From CAVSVP01 sp963731125 (GTDB lineage: Bacteria > Pseudomonadota > Gammaproteobacteria > Competibacterales > Competibacteraceae), in NCBI GenBank assembly GCA_963731125.1, contig CAVSVP010000024.1, positions 186,001 through 250,000 on the forward strand: a DNA stretch of 64,000 nt. Reading direction: 5' to 3'. The notes below the pieces were generated by a model, which ran no database searches, was not told the DNA's origin, and saw only the letters and a list, made by a program, of their open reading frames with translations. The translations under genes were made by a program, and so were the position numbers. Below, one piece after another: positions 17,397-25,167 of the stretch. Numbering within the stretch: the stretch's first letter is position 1; each line of letters opens with the position of its first letter.

Positions 17397-18395
17397 TTAT
17401 GACCCCGTTTGTTCACTGCAGGCCTGTGCGGCATCAACATATTTTTCGCCGATTTCATCCTCAAATTCTTCCCATACCGGCTTCATGGCGTCGCGCCAAT
17501 TTGCCTTTTCCTCATCAGTGAGTTGAATCAGTTCCGTTTTACCGGATTCAACGATCTTCTGGCGATCTTCCTCGGCCTTCTGCTGAGCGATCTGGTTCAC
17601 CTCCTTAGTCACTTCATCCATGATGGCTTCCAGTTCAGAGCGGATATCATCCGGCAGGCTGTTCCAGAACCTGGCGTTAGTGATCACCATATATTCCAAC
17701 ACGCCGTGGTTGGATACCGTAATATAGGGTTGGACTTCGTGAAACTTTTGCGAATAGATATTGGACCAACTGTTTTCCTGACCGTCTACCTGGCCGGTTT
17801 GCAGCGCCAGATAGACCTCGGAAAAGGCCATCTTTTGGGGGTTGGCTTTGACCGCCTGAAATTGCGATTGCAGCACGTCCGAACTCATAATGCGAAACTT
17901 GAGTCCGGAAGCGTCTTGGGGTTCCCGCAAAGGCTTGGGACCGGAGAGCTGCTTCATGCCATTATCCCAGTAGGCAAGACCAATGATGCCCTTGTCTTCC
18001 ATGGCGGTGAGCAGTTCCTGACCGGCCTCGGATTGCTGAAAACAAGTGACGGCGGCTTGATCGTCAAACAAAAAGGGTAGGTCAAAGACCTGCAGTTTCT
18101 CGGTGTACTTTTCAAATTTGGAAAGGGCAGGAGCTATCAACTGTACATCATTTTTCAGCAGTGCCAGCATTTCATCAGTATCGCCATAGAGCTGGGCATT
18201 GGGAAAAACCTCGACTTTAACCTTATCGCCCAAGCGTTCCTCGACCTTCTCTTTGAACATGATGGCGCCTTGCCCTTTGGGGGTATTGTCCGCTACCACG
18301 TGGGAGAATTTAATAACAATATCCTGGGCGTGAGTAAAACCGGCAAAAATGACAGCTATGCTCAGCGTCAGGATCTTGAAAATAGTCTTCACCAT
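17397..18395 (-). CDS. dctP: TRAP transporter C4-dicarboxylate-type binding protein (first copy)
   Basis: The 332-residue DctP receptor has a signal peptide ending FAGFTHA. The mature N terminus IVIKFSHVVADNTPKG is typical of C4-dicarboxylate receptors. The binding arginine lies in LKFRIMSSDVL, and QTGQVDGQENSWSNI is the second binding block. The ATG at 18395 has a strong AGGAGG six bases upstream; a longer frame would add a polar leader with no secretion signal. It is the first gene of the TRAP series and diverges from the second maeB across a 442-bp region. The C terminus ends with an extra short tail (AACSEQTGS). Confidence 0.93.
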   Translation of the reverse strand: MVKTIFKILTLSIAVIFAGFTHAQDIVIKFSHVVADNTPKGQGAIMFKEKVEERLGDKVKVEVFPNAQLYGDTDEMLALLKNDVQLIAPALSKFEKYTEKLQVFDLPFLFDDQAAVTCFQQSEAGQELLTAMEDKGIIGLAYWDNGMKQLSGPKPLREPQDASGLKFRIMSSDVLQSQFQAVKANPQKMAFSEVYLALQTGQVDGQENSWSNIYSQKFHEVQPYITVSNHGVLEYMVITNARFWNSLPDDIRSELEAIMDEVTKEVNQIAQQKAEEDRQKIVESGKTELIQLTDEEKANWRDAMKPVWEEFEDEIGEKYVDAAQACSEQTGS

Positions 18396-18837
18396 AATTT
18401 CCTCCTCATTATTAACTTCAGGATTCGTTTTGTTGTTGTAGGAGCCGCTCATGGCCCCGACTTGGTTGGTGGTTGGAGAGAACTCTAACCAACTAGTTTT
18501 TAATCTTAGAAGGAAGTCGCTGAAAATGAATAGTCAAAATTAAAATTTTTCGTAAAGCGTTAATTCAATTTTGCTCCCATGCTGGCAAATCTTACTAAAG
18601 TGGACTATGTAATGAGTGATTAGCATTAGAAAAATCCGTAAACAGTACAAAGACCCGACATTCCGCATATCATTCACATAAGTATTTGAATTTTATACTT
18701 TATAAGCTTTATCTAATTAAGTTGGCATGAAAATTAACTTTAAATATTCAGAAGGTTACATCGGTGTGCGGAATGTGGGAAAGACTATTGCAAATCAATT
18801 AATAACGACAACTCGATAGTTTGAGGTGGTGGGTAAG
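18396..18837. promoter_or_regulatory. divergent control region dctP/maeB with a spaced inverted repeat
   Basis: This 442-bp AT-rich region separates the TRAP operon from the second maeB. ACATTCCGCA at 18658-18667 and TGCGGAATGT at 18767-18776 are perfect inverted 10-mers 99 bp apart, a spacing that would suit a regulator binding two sites with DNA looping. AT-rich stretches between them (TTTATACTTTATAAG) could hold -10 elements, but I cannot assign a start site. No gene is visible. Confidence 0.4.
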
Positions 18838-21120
18838 ATGGCAGAAAAACTCAAAGAAGCCGCGCTGCAATATCATCGGTTTCCCAAGCCGGGGAAACTG
18901 GCCATTGTTGCCACGAAACCCTTAGCGACCCAACGGGATCTGGCGTTAGCTTACTCACCGGGGGTTGCCGCCGCCTGTGATGCTATTGTCGAAGATCCCC
19001 GGCAAGCTTCCAGCGTGACCGCTCGGGGTAATCTGGTGGCAGTGATCAGCAACGGTACGGCGGTATTGGGTTTGGGAGATATCGGGCCGTTGGCGGCCAA
19101 ACCGGTGATGGAAGGCAAAGCGGTGCTGTTTAAGAAATTTGCCGATATCGATGTCTTTGATATTGAAATCAAAGCCCATGATCCGGATAAGCTGATTGAT
19201 GTCATTGCCAGTCTCGAACCTACCTTTGGCGCCATTAATTTGGAGGACATTAAAGCCCCTGAATGCTTTCAAGTTGAGCAGGCTTTACGGGAACAAATGC
19301 GTATCCCGGTGTTCCACGACGATCAACATGGTACCGCTATTATCGTGGGTGCCGCCGTGCTGAATGGATTACGGGTGGTAGGCAAGGAGATCTCTCAGGT
19401 TCGACTGGTAACAGCGGGCGCTGGAGCAGCCGGTCTTGCCTGTTTGAATCAACTGGTCGGTCTGGGCTTGCCCCGCGAGAACATCATTGTGACCGATAAG
19501 CTGGGCGTTGTTTACAAGGGTCGCAGCGAAGAAATGGATCCGTGGAAGGCGGTGTATGCCCAGGAGACGCGGGCTCGCACCCTGGCGGAGGTGATCGAGG
19601 GTGCCGACATTTTTCTTGGGCTGTCCGCAGGAGGAGTGCTAAAACCTGAAATGGTGCAACGCATGGCGGAAAAGCCCCTGATCCTGGCGCTGGCCAACCC
19701 TACTCCCGAAATTCTCCCTGAGGAGGCCAAAGCGGTTCGTCCCGATGCGGTTATTGCCACCGGCCGTTCGGACTATCCGAATCAGGTCAACAATGTGCTC
19801 TGTTTCCCGTTTATTTTTCGCGGTGCTCTGGATGTCGGTGCTACCACCATTAATGAGGAGATGAAACTGGCCTGCGTACGGGCGCTAGCGGATCTGGCCT
19901 TGGCCGAGCCTTCGGAAGTGGTCACCAAAGCTTATGGTGGCCAGCCGATACATTTCGGTGCCGACTATCTCATTCCAAAACCCTTCGACCCCAGACTTAT
20001 CAGCCAGCTAGCGCCGGCGGTGGCCAAAACGGCCATGGAGACTGGGGTTGCCACTCGCCCTATTGAGGATCTGGAAGCGTATCGCGAGCGCCTGACAGAA
20101 TTTGTTTTCAAATCGGGCCTAGTGATGAAACCCATCTTCACCATGGCGAAGCAATACCCCAGACGATTGGTTTATGCCGAAGGCGAGGATCGGCGGGTAT
20201 TACAAGCCGTACAGCAAGTTGTCGATGAAAAGATTGCCTATCCGATCTTAGTGGGCCGGCCTGCCGTGATCGAAGATCGGATTCGGGAACTGGGCTTGCG
20301 CCTGAAAGTCGGAAGGGACGTAGAGTTGATCAATATTCTCCAAGACGAGCGCTTTCAAGCCTTTTGGGAAGAGTACCATCGTTTGGTGGGGCGCAAGGGA
20401 GTTTCTCCGGAAAACGCTAAGATGGCGGTCCGCACCGATCCGACTGTAGTGGCGTCTCTGGCGGTCAAGTTAGGGGATGCTGACACGATGTTGTGCGGTT
20501 CGGGGGGACGCTTTAGGAGACATGTGCGGCATATCACCAACATCATTGGCAAACGTAATGGCGTGTGCAGTCTCTCCACATTGAGCGTGCTGATATTACC
20601 GAGCGGCACCTTTTTTATTTGCGACTCCCATGTGACACCAGATCCGACGGCCGCGGAGCTGGTGGAAATGACCCTGTTGGCAGCGGAGGAAGTCCAGGCG
20701 TTCGGGTTTAAGCCCAAAGTGGCGCTGTTGTCCCGTTCTAACTTCGGTACTTACGACACGCCGTCTGCCCTAAAGATACGCGAGGCACTCCAGATATTGA
20801 TACAACGCGCCCCGGATTTGGAAGTGGATGGTGAAATGAACGCCGACGCAGCGCTTTCTGAAGAGATCCGCAATGGCGTGTTTCCTGCCTCACGGCTTAG
20901 AGGAAGTGCCAATCTGCTGGTAATGCCCAACGTGGAGGCTGCCCACATTGCCGGTAATCTTCTTAAGCTCTTGGGTGGCGGCGTGGCCGTCGGCCCCATT
21001 CTGCTTGGTGCGGCTTTGCCTGTGCACGTGGTGACTCATGCTATTTCCGTGCGCGGTCTAGTGAATATGAGCGCCATGTCCGTGGTGCAGGCCCAGATTC
21101 AGGCTGAAGCGCTTGCTTAG
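18838..21120 (+). CDS. maeB: NADP-dependent malic enzyme / phosphotransacetylase fusion (copy 2)
   Basis: This 760-residue MaeB closely resembles the gene at 8325-10619 along its whole length. Both show YHRxPKPGKLAIVATKPLATQRDLA-type N termini, INLEDIKAPECF, HDDQHGTAI, the cofactor loop TAGAGAAGLACL and a C-terminal phosphotransacetylase-like domain. Differences gather in the second half, for example around residues 540-620. ATG 18838 is chosen because GAGGTGG lies eight bases upstream; an in-frame GTG is four codons earlier. Keeping two such genes suggests distinct regulation or effector response, possibly one copy tied to the adjacent dicarboxylate uptake operon, from which it diverges. Confidence 0.95.
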   Translation: MAEKLKEAALQYHRFPKPGKLAIVATKPLATQRDLALAYSPGVAAACDAIVEDPRQASSVTARGNLVAVISNGTAVLGLGDIGPLAAKPVMEGKAVLFKKFADIDVFDIEIKAHDPDKLIDVIASLEPTFGAINLEDIKAPECFQVEQALREQMRIPVFHDDQHGTAIIVGAAVLNGLRVVGKEISQVRLVTAGAGAAGLACLNQLVGLGLPRENIIVTDKLGVVYKGRSEEMDPWKAVYAQETRARTLAEVIEGADIFLGLSAGGVLKPEMVQRMAEKPLILALANPTPEILPEEAKAVRPDAVIATGRSDYPNQVNNVLCFPFIFRGALDVGATTINEEMKLACVRALADLALAEPSEVVTKAYGGQPIHFGADYLIPKPFDPRLISQLAPAVAKTAMETGVATRPIEDLEAYRERLTEFVFKSGLVMKPIFTMAKQYPRRLVYAEGEDRRVLQAVQQVVDEKIAYPILVGRPAVIEDRIRELGLRLKVGRDVELINILQDERFQAFWEEYHRLVGRKGVSPENAKMAVRTDPTVVASLAVKLGDADTMLCGSGGRFRRHVRHITNIIGKRNGVCSLSTLSVLILPSGTFFICDSHVTPDPTAAELVEMTLLAAEEVQAFGFKPKVALLSRSNFGTYDTPSALKIREALQILIQRAPDLEVDGEMNADAALSEEIRNGVFPASRLRGSANLLVMPNVEAAHIAGNLLKLLGGGVAVGPILLGAALPVHVVTHAISVRGLVNMSAMSVVQAQIQAEALA

Positions 21121-21167
21121 GACCGTGCACGAAATAACATCTCGATTTAACCTTCCAGTGGCCTGGT
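21121..21167. repeat. diverged copy of the 1.2-kb dispersed repeat
   Basis: The string GACCGTGCACGA...TTTAACCTTCC...TGGAGCACAG follows the maeB stop directly and aligns in order, with small gaps, to 1217-1270. The inverted arms of the first copy are not well preserved here. This is a sequence-level resemblance seen by eye only. Confidence 0.3.
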
Positions 21168-21306
21168 GAATGGAGCACAGAGACTGTGAAAGCATTGTCA
21201 AAATGCAGCTTTTTTAGCTCGTAAGTCACTATTTTTATTTTTAAAAGCCACGGCGCAAGGGAGTTTATCAGTACAACAGCGATGCAACATCATGAGATAT
21301 TTAAGT

Positions 21307-21480
21307 AACCTCAGTTCGATATAAAATATTCAAGTATCAGGTGGTTATTCCGGAAAACGCGGTAAATACATCCCGGTAAGCTCGACGACGGTATCCATAC
21401 CGCCGACATTTCCTGCATAAGCACCTGATACTTTAAGTTTATTCCCAACCGCTCAAACGCTTATCTATCGAACTCAGGTT
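21307..21480 (-). repeat. structured 3' element, copy A (nested inverted repeats)
   Basis: Read on the minus strand, this follows the tetR gene directly, and its outer arm includes two bases of the tetR stop codon. Outer arms of 15 nt (21466-21480 and 21307-21321) pair with one mismatch. Inner arms AAGTATCAGGTG / CACCTGATACTT (21422-21433 and 21332-21343) pair perfectly and enclose a 78-nt core. The core contains its own hairpin CGGTATGGATACCG. Fifty core bases starting at core position 15 match copy B (34970-35019) at 40 positions without gaps, including GTCGAGCTTA and GGGATGTATT. No start codon or convincing peptide is present. It may be a structured 3'-UTR RNA or a small palindromic mobile element. 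Confidence 0.6.
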
Positions 21481-22195
21481 ATGTAGCAACGGGGGCTTTC
21501 TCATGACTCGGCAACAGATGCCGCTCAAGTGCGTCTTGCAGGAAATTTCCGTAAGTTTCCACGTCTATTTTACGCTCCCGGTATTTCCAGCGCTTAAGGT
21601 ACCAGTCTTGCAGCATGGCTTGCAGCAAAGCAGCGCTTAGCTGAGGATCAATGGGACGAAATAGGCCCTGCTGTTGTCCTGTGCGAATGATATTGCAGAA
21701 TAGTTCTTCTATACTTAGTTCGGTCTGCATAATCCGCTGTTTTTCTTCTGCACCCATATGCCGTGCCTCCATGTAGCAGAAAAAAAACCAGTCCTCGAGA
21801 ATCTCGCTTAACCACAAATGAGTACGTACGGCAATGCGCAGCCGTTCCAGGGGGTCGTGGAGGTCCTGTATCTGATCCAGCAGGATGCGGGCGTTTAAGG
21901 TATTGCCATAGCTTTGAATTAGATATGTCAGATCATTTTTATTACGAACAAGGATGTGTAACTCGTTCATACTCAAGTCGGCTTCGGCACTAAGATCGCG
22001 CAATTTGACGGCTGCAAAACCATTGTCGTTGGACAACTTTAAGGTGGTTTCCACGAGCTTGGTCAGGTTTCTGACTGCCAAGCCTTCATTCTTGAGCGTA
22101 ATGCGCTCGCCGCAGTGTTGGTGGATAATAACTCGGCCAATTTCCTGCTTTGAGAGATTAACCAAACGCTTAAATGCCTGGAAGGTTGAATTCAT
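21479..22195 (-). CDS. TetR/AcrR-type transcriptional regulator with extended N terminus
   Basis: The 238-residue protein has a TetR-like helix-turn-helix at about residues 45-90 (KLVETTLKLSNDNGFAAVKLRDLSAEADLSMNEL pattern in pieces) and a helical ligand-binding part with FFFCYMEARHMG and a C-terminal DWYLKRWKYRERK. About 40 residues precede the DNA-binding domain, which is unusual for the family; a start further in is possible but no ATG is well placed. The neighbours (maeB2 behind it on the opposite strand, an M23 peptidase gene ahead) give no clear target. The 3' end runs straight into structured element A. Confidence 0.7.
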   Translation of the reverse strand: MNSTFQAFKRLVNLSKQEIGRVIIHQHCGERITLKNEGLAVRNLTKLVETTLKLSNDNGFAAVKLRDLSAEADLSMNELHILVRNKNDLTYLIQSYGNTLNARILLDQIQDLHDPLERLRIAVRTHLWLSEILEDWFFFCYMEARHMGAEEKQRIMQTELSIEELFCNIIRTGQQQGLFRPIDPQLSAALLQAMLQDWYLKRWKYRERKIDVETYGNFLQDALERHLLPSHEKAPVAT

Positions 22196-22670
22196 AATGC
22201 GGATTCTCTGAAGAACCTTTTCCTACAAAACTCAAAAAAATCCTGTGGCCTATGCAAGATAGCATTAATGGGCAGCTAGCTTTTTATGTTCAGTGGTACT
22301 TTGCTTTCCAATGGGTGGTACTCCTATGGCCAGAATGACAAAGAATGCTACAGAGAGTCACGGAAAGGTATACAGCTTAAGATCCGTGTAGATTTGGGAA
22401 AAGGAATAAGGAATGATAGCAGTGATTTTGTGGCGTCTGCCTCTAGCGTACACAATAAAGGCTTATCGTATTGTTCTCGTTGGCCGTTGCTACGATGGTT
22501 TGTCGTACGCTTGAAGTCCATATGCTTTTCTTGGCGCTAGTATATTTGAACCCGCGCTTAACGTGTCAGGTTGAGTTACAGCAAGTATAGTTGATCTTCT
22601 TACGATGAAGGTTAACAGAATAGCGTATCTGCAACATCGATCGTTTATTAATTGGTAAAAGCTGAAATTT
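22196..22670. other. 475-bp gap without a convincing gene
   Basis: The region upstream of the TetR gene and the M23 peptidase gene should hold both promoters. Short frames exist but have no recognisable product, ribosome site or codon pattern. I see no clear repeat or RNA gene here. Confidence 0.4.
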
Positions 22671-23507
22671 ATGGTTTACATCAAGCTATTTGCAATGACG
22701 GCAAGAATACTTTGTGCCTGGTTATTACTGATTACATCGCTATCCGGATGGTGCGGTAATTTAGAGTGGCATGGCACCTTTACCCAAGGTGGAGTGATTA
22801 TTGGTCGCACTGAACCAGGCACCCAGCTGGTTTTGGATAAGCAGGCGGTAAGAGTTTCTCCTGAGGGCGTCTTTGTTTTTGGATTCGACAGAGATGCTCC
22901 CACCATGGCGCGCTTGGAAGCTAGATTCCCGGAGGGCGAGCGAGTCGTGCGGCTGTTGAGCGTCGCGCCACGGAAGTATGATATCCAATATATTGACGGT
23001 TTGCCGCCACAAAAGGTTACACCACCACCTGAATTACTTGAGCGTATTAGGCAAGAAGCGGCTCAGGTGGCCGAAGTTCGTCGACAGGATCTTTCTAAGC
23101 CCTATTTTTTGAACGGGTTCCAGTGGCCTGTGATGGGCCATATCACAGGGGTGTACGGCAGTCAGCGTATTTTGAACGGGCAGCCGCGCCGACCTCATTA
23201 TGGTATCGATATCGCTGCGCCCGCAGGCACTCCCGTGCAAGCCCCTGCCGATGGAATGGTGACTTTTGTACACCCCAATATGTACTTTAGCGGCGGCACG
23301 CTTATTCTTGATCATGGGCACGGCTTAAGTTCATCGTTTTTGCACTTGCAGAGTATTCACGTCAAGGTGGGACAGAAGGTGAAACAGGGAGATATGATTG
23401 CGACTGTAGGGGCGACGGGACGGGTAACGGGTTCGCACTTGGACTGGCGGATGAACTGGTTTACTGAACGTATCGATCCCGGCTTATTAGTGCCACCCAT
23501 GAAATAG
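22671..23507 (+). CDS. secreted M23-family metallopeptidase
   Basis: The 278-residue exported protein has a signal sequence (LCAWLLLITSLSGWCGN), a beta-rich N-terminal region of about 110 residues, and a C-terminal LytM/M23 domain expected to cut peptidoglycan peptides. Zinc ligands are visible in HYGIDIAAPAGTPVQAPADG (H and D). The usual second motif HxH is instead GSHLDW, so one position of the classical HLH is Asp. LDHGHGLSSSFLHL supplies the other conserved histidines. The HLDWRMNW form recurs in a subgroup of M23 proteins as I recall, so it need not mean loss of activity. The start could also be the ATG at 22695, eight codons in; neither has a strong ribosome site. Confidence 0.82.
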   Translation: MVYIKLFAMTARILCAWLLLITSLSGWCGNLEWHGTFTQGGVIIGRTEPGTQLVLDKQAVRVSPEGVFVFGFDRDAPTMARLEARFPEGERVVRLLSVAPRKYDIQYIDGLPPQKVTPPPELLERIRQEAAQVAEVRRQDLSKPYFLNGFQWPVMGHITGVYGSQRILNGQPRRPHYGIDIAAPAGTPVQAPADGMVTFVHPNMYFSGGTLILDHGHGLSSSFLHLQSIHVKVGQKVKQGDMIATVGATGRVTGSHLDWRMNWFTERIDPGLLVPPMK

Positions 23508-23732
23508 TTCAGCTACTTTATACATCTGATTTAGCTTAAACTACACCTATATACCTGGTGTCTGGACGATAAACTGGGGTTAGAAGTTACGCGGTGTCTT
23601 TGATCGTTGAACACACAAACCGCTCAACCAGGTAGAAAACTCCTGGCGGGGTAGTAACCTTTTTCGCATTGTCCAAATTCAATTTGTCTGGTGCAACTTC
23701 CCTCCAAGTCAGGGAGGGCCGGTGATACACAT

Positions 23733-24917
23733 ATGGAGTTCACTGCAGATAGTAGATACCGATGGCGGACACGTCGTGGAGCGGAAGCCAACACATTGGA
23801 GACTGTGAGCACGCCGGCATTGCTATTGGATCATTCAACCGTGCTGCGTAATATCGGCGCGATGCGGGAGCGTATGGCGATATTCAAGGTTGTACTGCGT
23901 CCCCACTTGAAAACGGCAAAGTCGGCTAAAGTGGCGGCGCTCGCTACCGCGGGTCAGTCAGGAGGCATTACCGTGTCCACCCTCAGAGAAGCCGAATACT
24001 TTCTCGAACGCGGTTATCGTGACATTCTCTATGCCGTAAGTATTATTCCCGCGAAACTTGACTATGTGGCTGCCCTGGAAGCCAGGGGGGCTAGAATGAC
24101 AGTTCTTACAGACAACGTCTCTGTGGCCTGGGCTATTGTCGAACGCGCCCGCGTGAACCATATTCCGTTTCGAGTCATGATTGAAGTGGATACGGGAGGA
24201 CGGCGTGCCGGCGTTTTGCCGGAAAGCAAGGAATTGATTGGCATTGGCCATTTGCTCGATCAAGCATCGCAGGTTGAGCTTGCAGGCGTGCTGACTCATG
24301 CGGGACATGCCTATCACTGCCGGACCGTTGCCGAAATAAAAGCCGTAGCACGGCAGGAACGTGATGGTATTGTGCTAGCCGCTCAGCGGTTGCGGTCAGC
24401 GGGTCTGCCTTGTCCGGTAGTTAGCGCTGGCTCTACTCCCACCGCTGTTTATGCCGAAGATTTGTGCGGCGTTACTGAGATGCGTCCCGGCGTTTACGTT
24501 TTTTATGACTTGGATCAATTGGCGCTTGGCACCTGTCGACGCGAAGATTTAGCGCTGTCATTACTGGCTAGCGTCATTGGTCACAATGAGCATGCAGGAC
24601 ATCTGCTTGTCGACGCTGGCGCTCTGGCGCTCTCCAAGGACACCAGTGCCGGCGAATTCCGACCGGAAGTGGGTTTTGGCGAAGTCTGCGATGTGTGGAC
24701 TCTAAAGCCTTTCCCCGGGCTGTTTATCAGAGAAGTTCATCAAGAACACGGAATTGTTCCGGTTCCCGAGCGGGTGTGGTTCGAACGATTACCGGTCGGT
24801 TCCAAGGTGCGCATTCTGCCAAACCATGCTTGTCTTACGGCAGCCGCCTACAGCGGTTACCAGGTGATCGAAAATGGATTGATAGTCGATACCTGGGATC
24901 GAATTAATGGTTGGTAA
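23733..24917 (+). CDS. D-threonine aldolase-like PLP enzyme (alanine racemase N-terminal fold)
   Basis: The 394-residue protein matches the D-threonine aldolase/D-serine dehydratase-like group. It has TPALLLDHSTVLRNI near the N terminus, RPHLKTAKS carrying the PLP lysine, IEVDTGGRRAGV, and a C-terminal metal-binding region ending RILPNHACLTAAAY, where the His and Cys typically bind a divalent metal. Such enzymes cleave D-3-hydroxy amino acids or dehydrate D-serine; the exact substrate cannot be read. The ATG at 23733 is the first methionine before the conserved region and follows an AT-rich spacer. The gene stands alone with about 225 bp upstream. Confidence 0.85.
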   Translation: MEFTADSRYRWRTRRGAEANTLETVSTPALLLDHSTVLRNIGAMRERMAIFKVVLRPHLKTAKSAKVAALATAGQSGGITVSTLREAEYFLERGYRDILYAVSIIPAKLDYVAALEARGARMTVLTDNVSVAWAIVERARVNHIPFRVMIEVDTGGRRAGVLPESKELIGIGHLLDQASQVELAGVLTHAGHAYHCRTVAEIKAVARQERDGIVLAAQRLRSAGLPCPVVSAGSTPTAVYAEDLCGVTEMRPGVYVFYDLDQLALGTCRREDLALSLLASVIGHNEHAGHLLVDAGALALSKDTSAGEFRPEVGFGEVCDVWTLKPFPGLFIREVHQEHGIVPVPERVWFERLPVGSKVRILPNHACLTAAAYSGYQVIENGLIVDTWDRINGW

Positions 24918-25167
24918 GACTTTATCTGGGTTATGTGTTTGTGTGTTGTTGAGGTCCGGCCCGTCCATGCTTTGGCTAGAGAGTCCCCCAGTCGTTCAAA
25001 CCTTTCAACGCTGCAATGGCAGATTGTGTGGTAGGTTGGAGAGAGAGGCTCCGTCGCAATGCCATCTCCGGCAGCACATGATCGAAGTTTTTGGCTCCCT
25101 TTGCATTGTGTGATATACCGACCCTACGGATTACGCTGGGAAAGTCATTGATTAAGGAGAGAGTGAC

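Noticed and set aside
22286..22540. 84-residue frame upstream of the M23 gene
   Set aside because: No ribosome site, odd composition and no neighbour logic; treated as non-coding.
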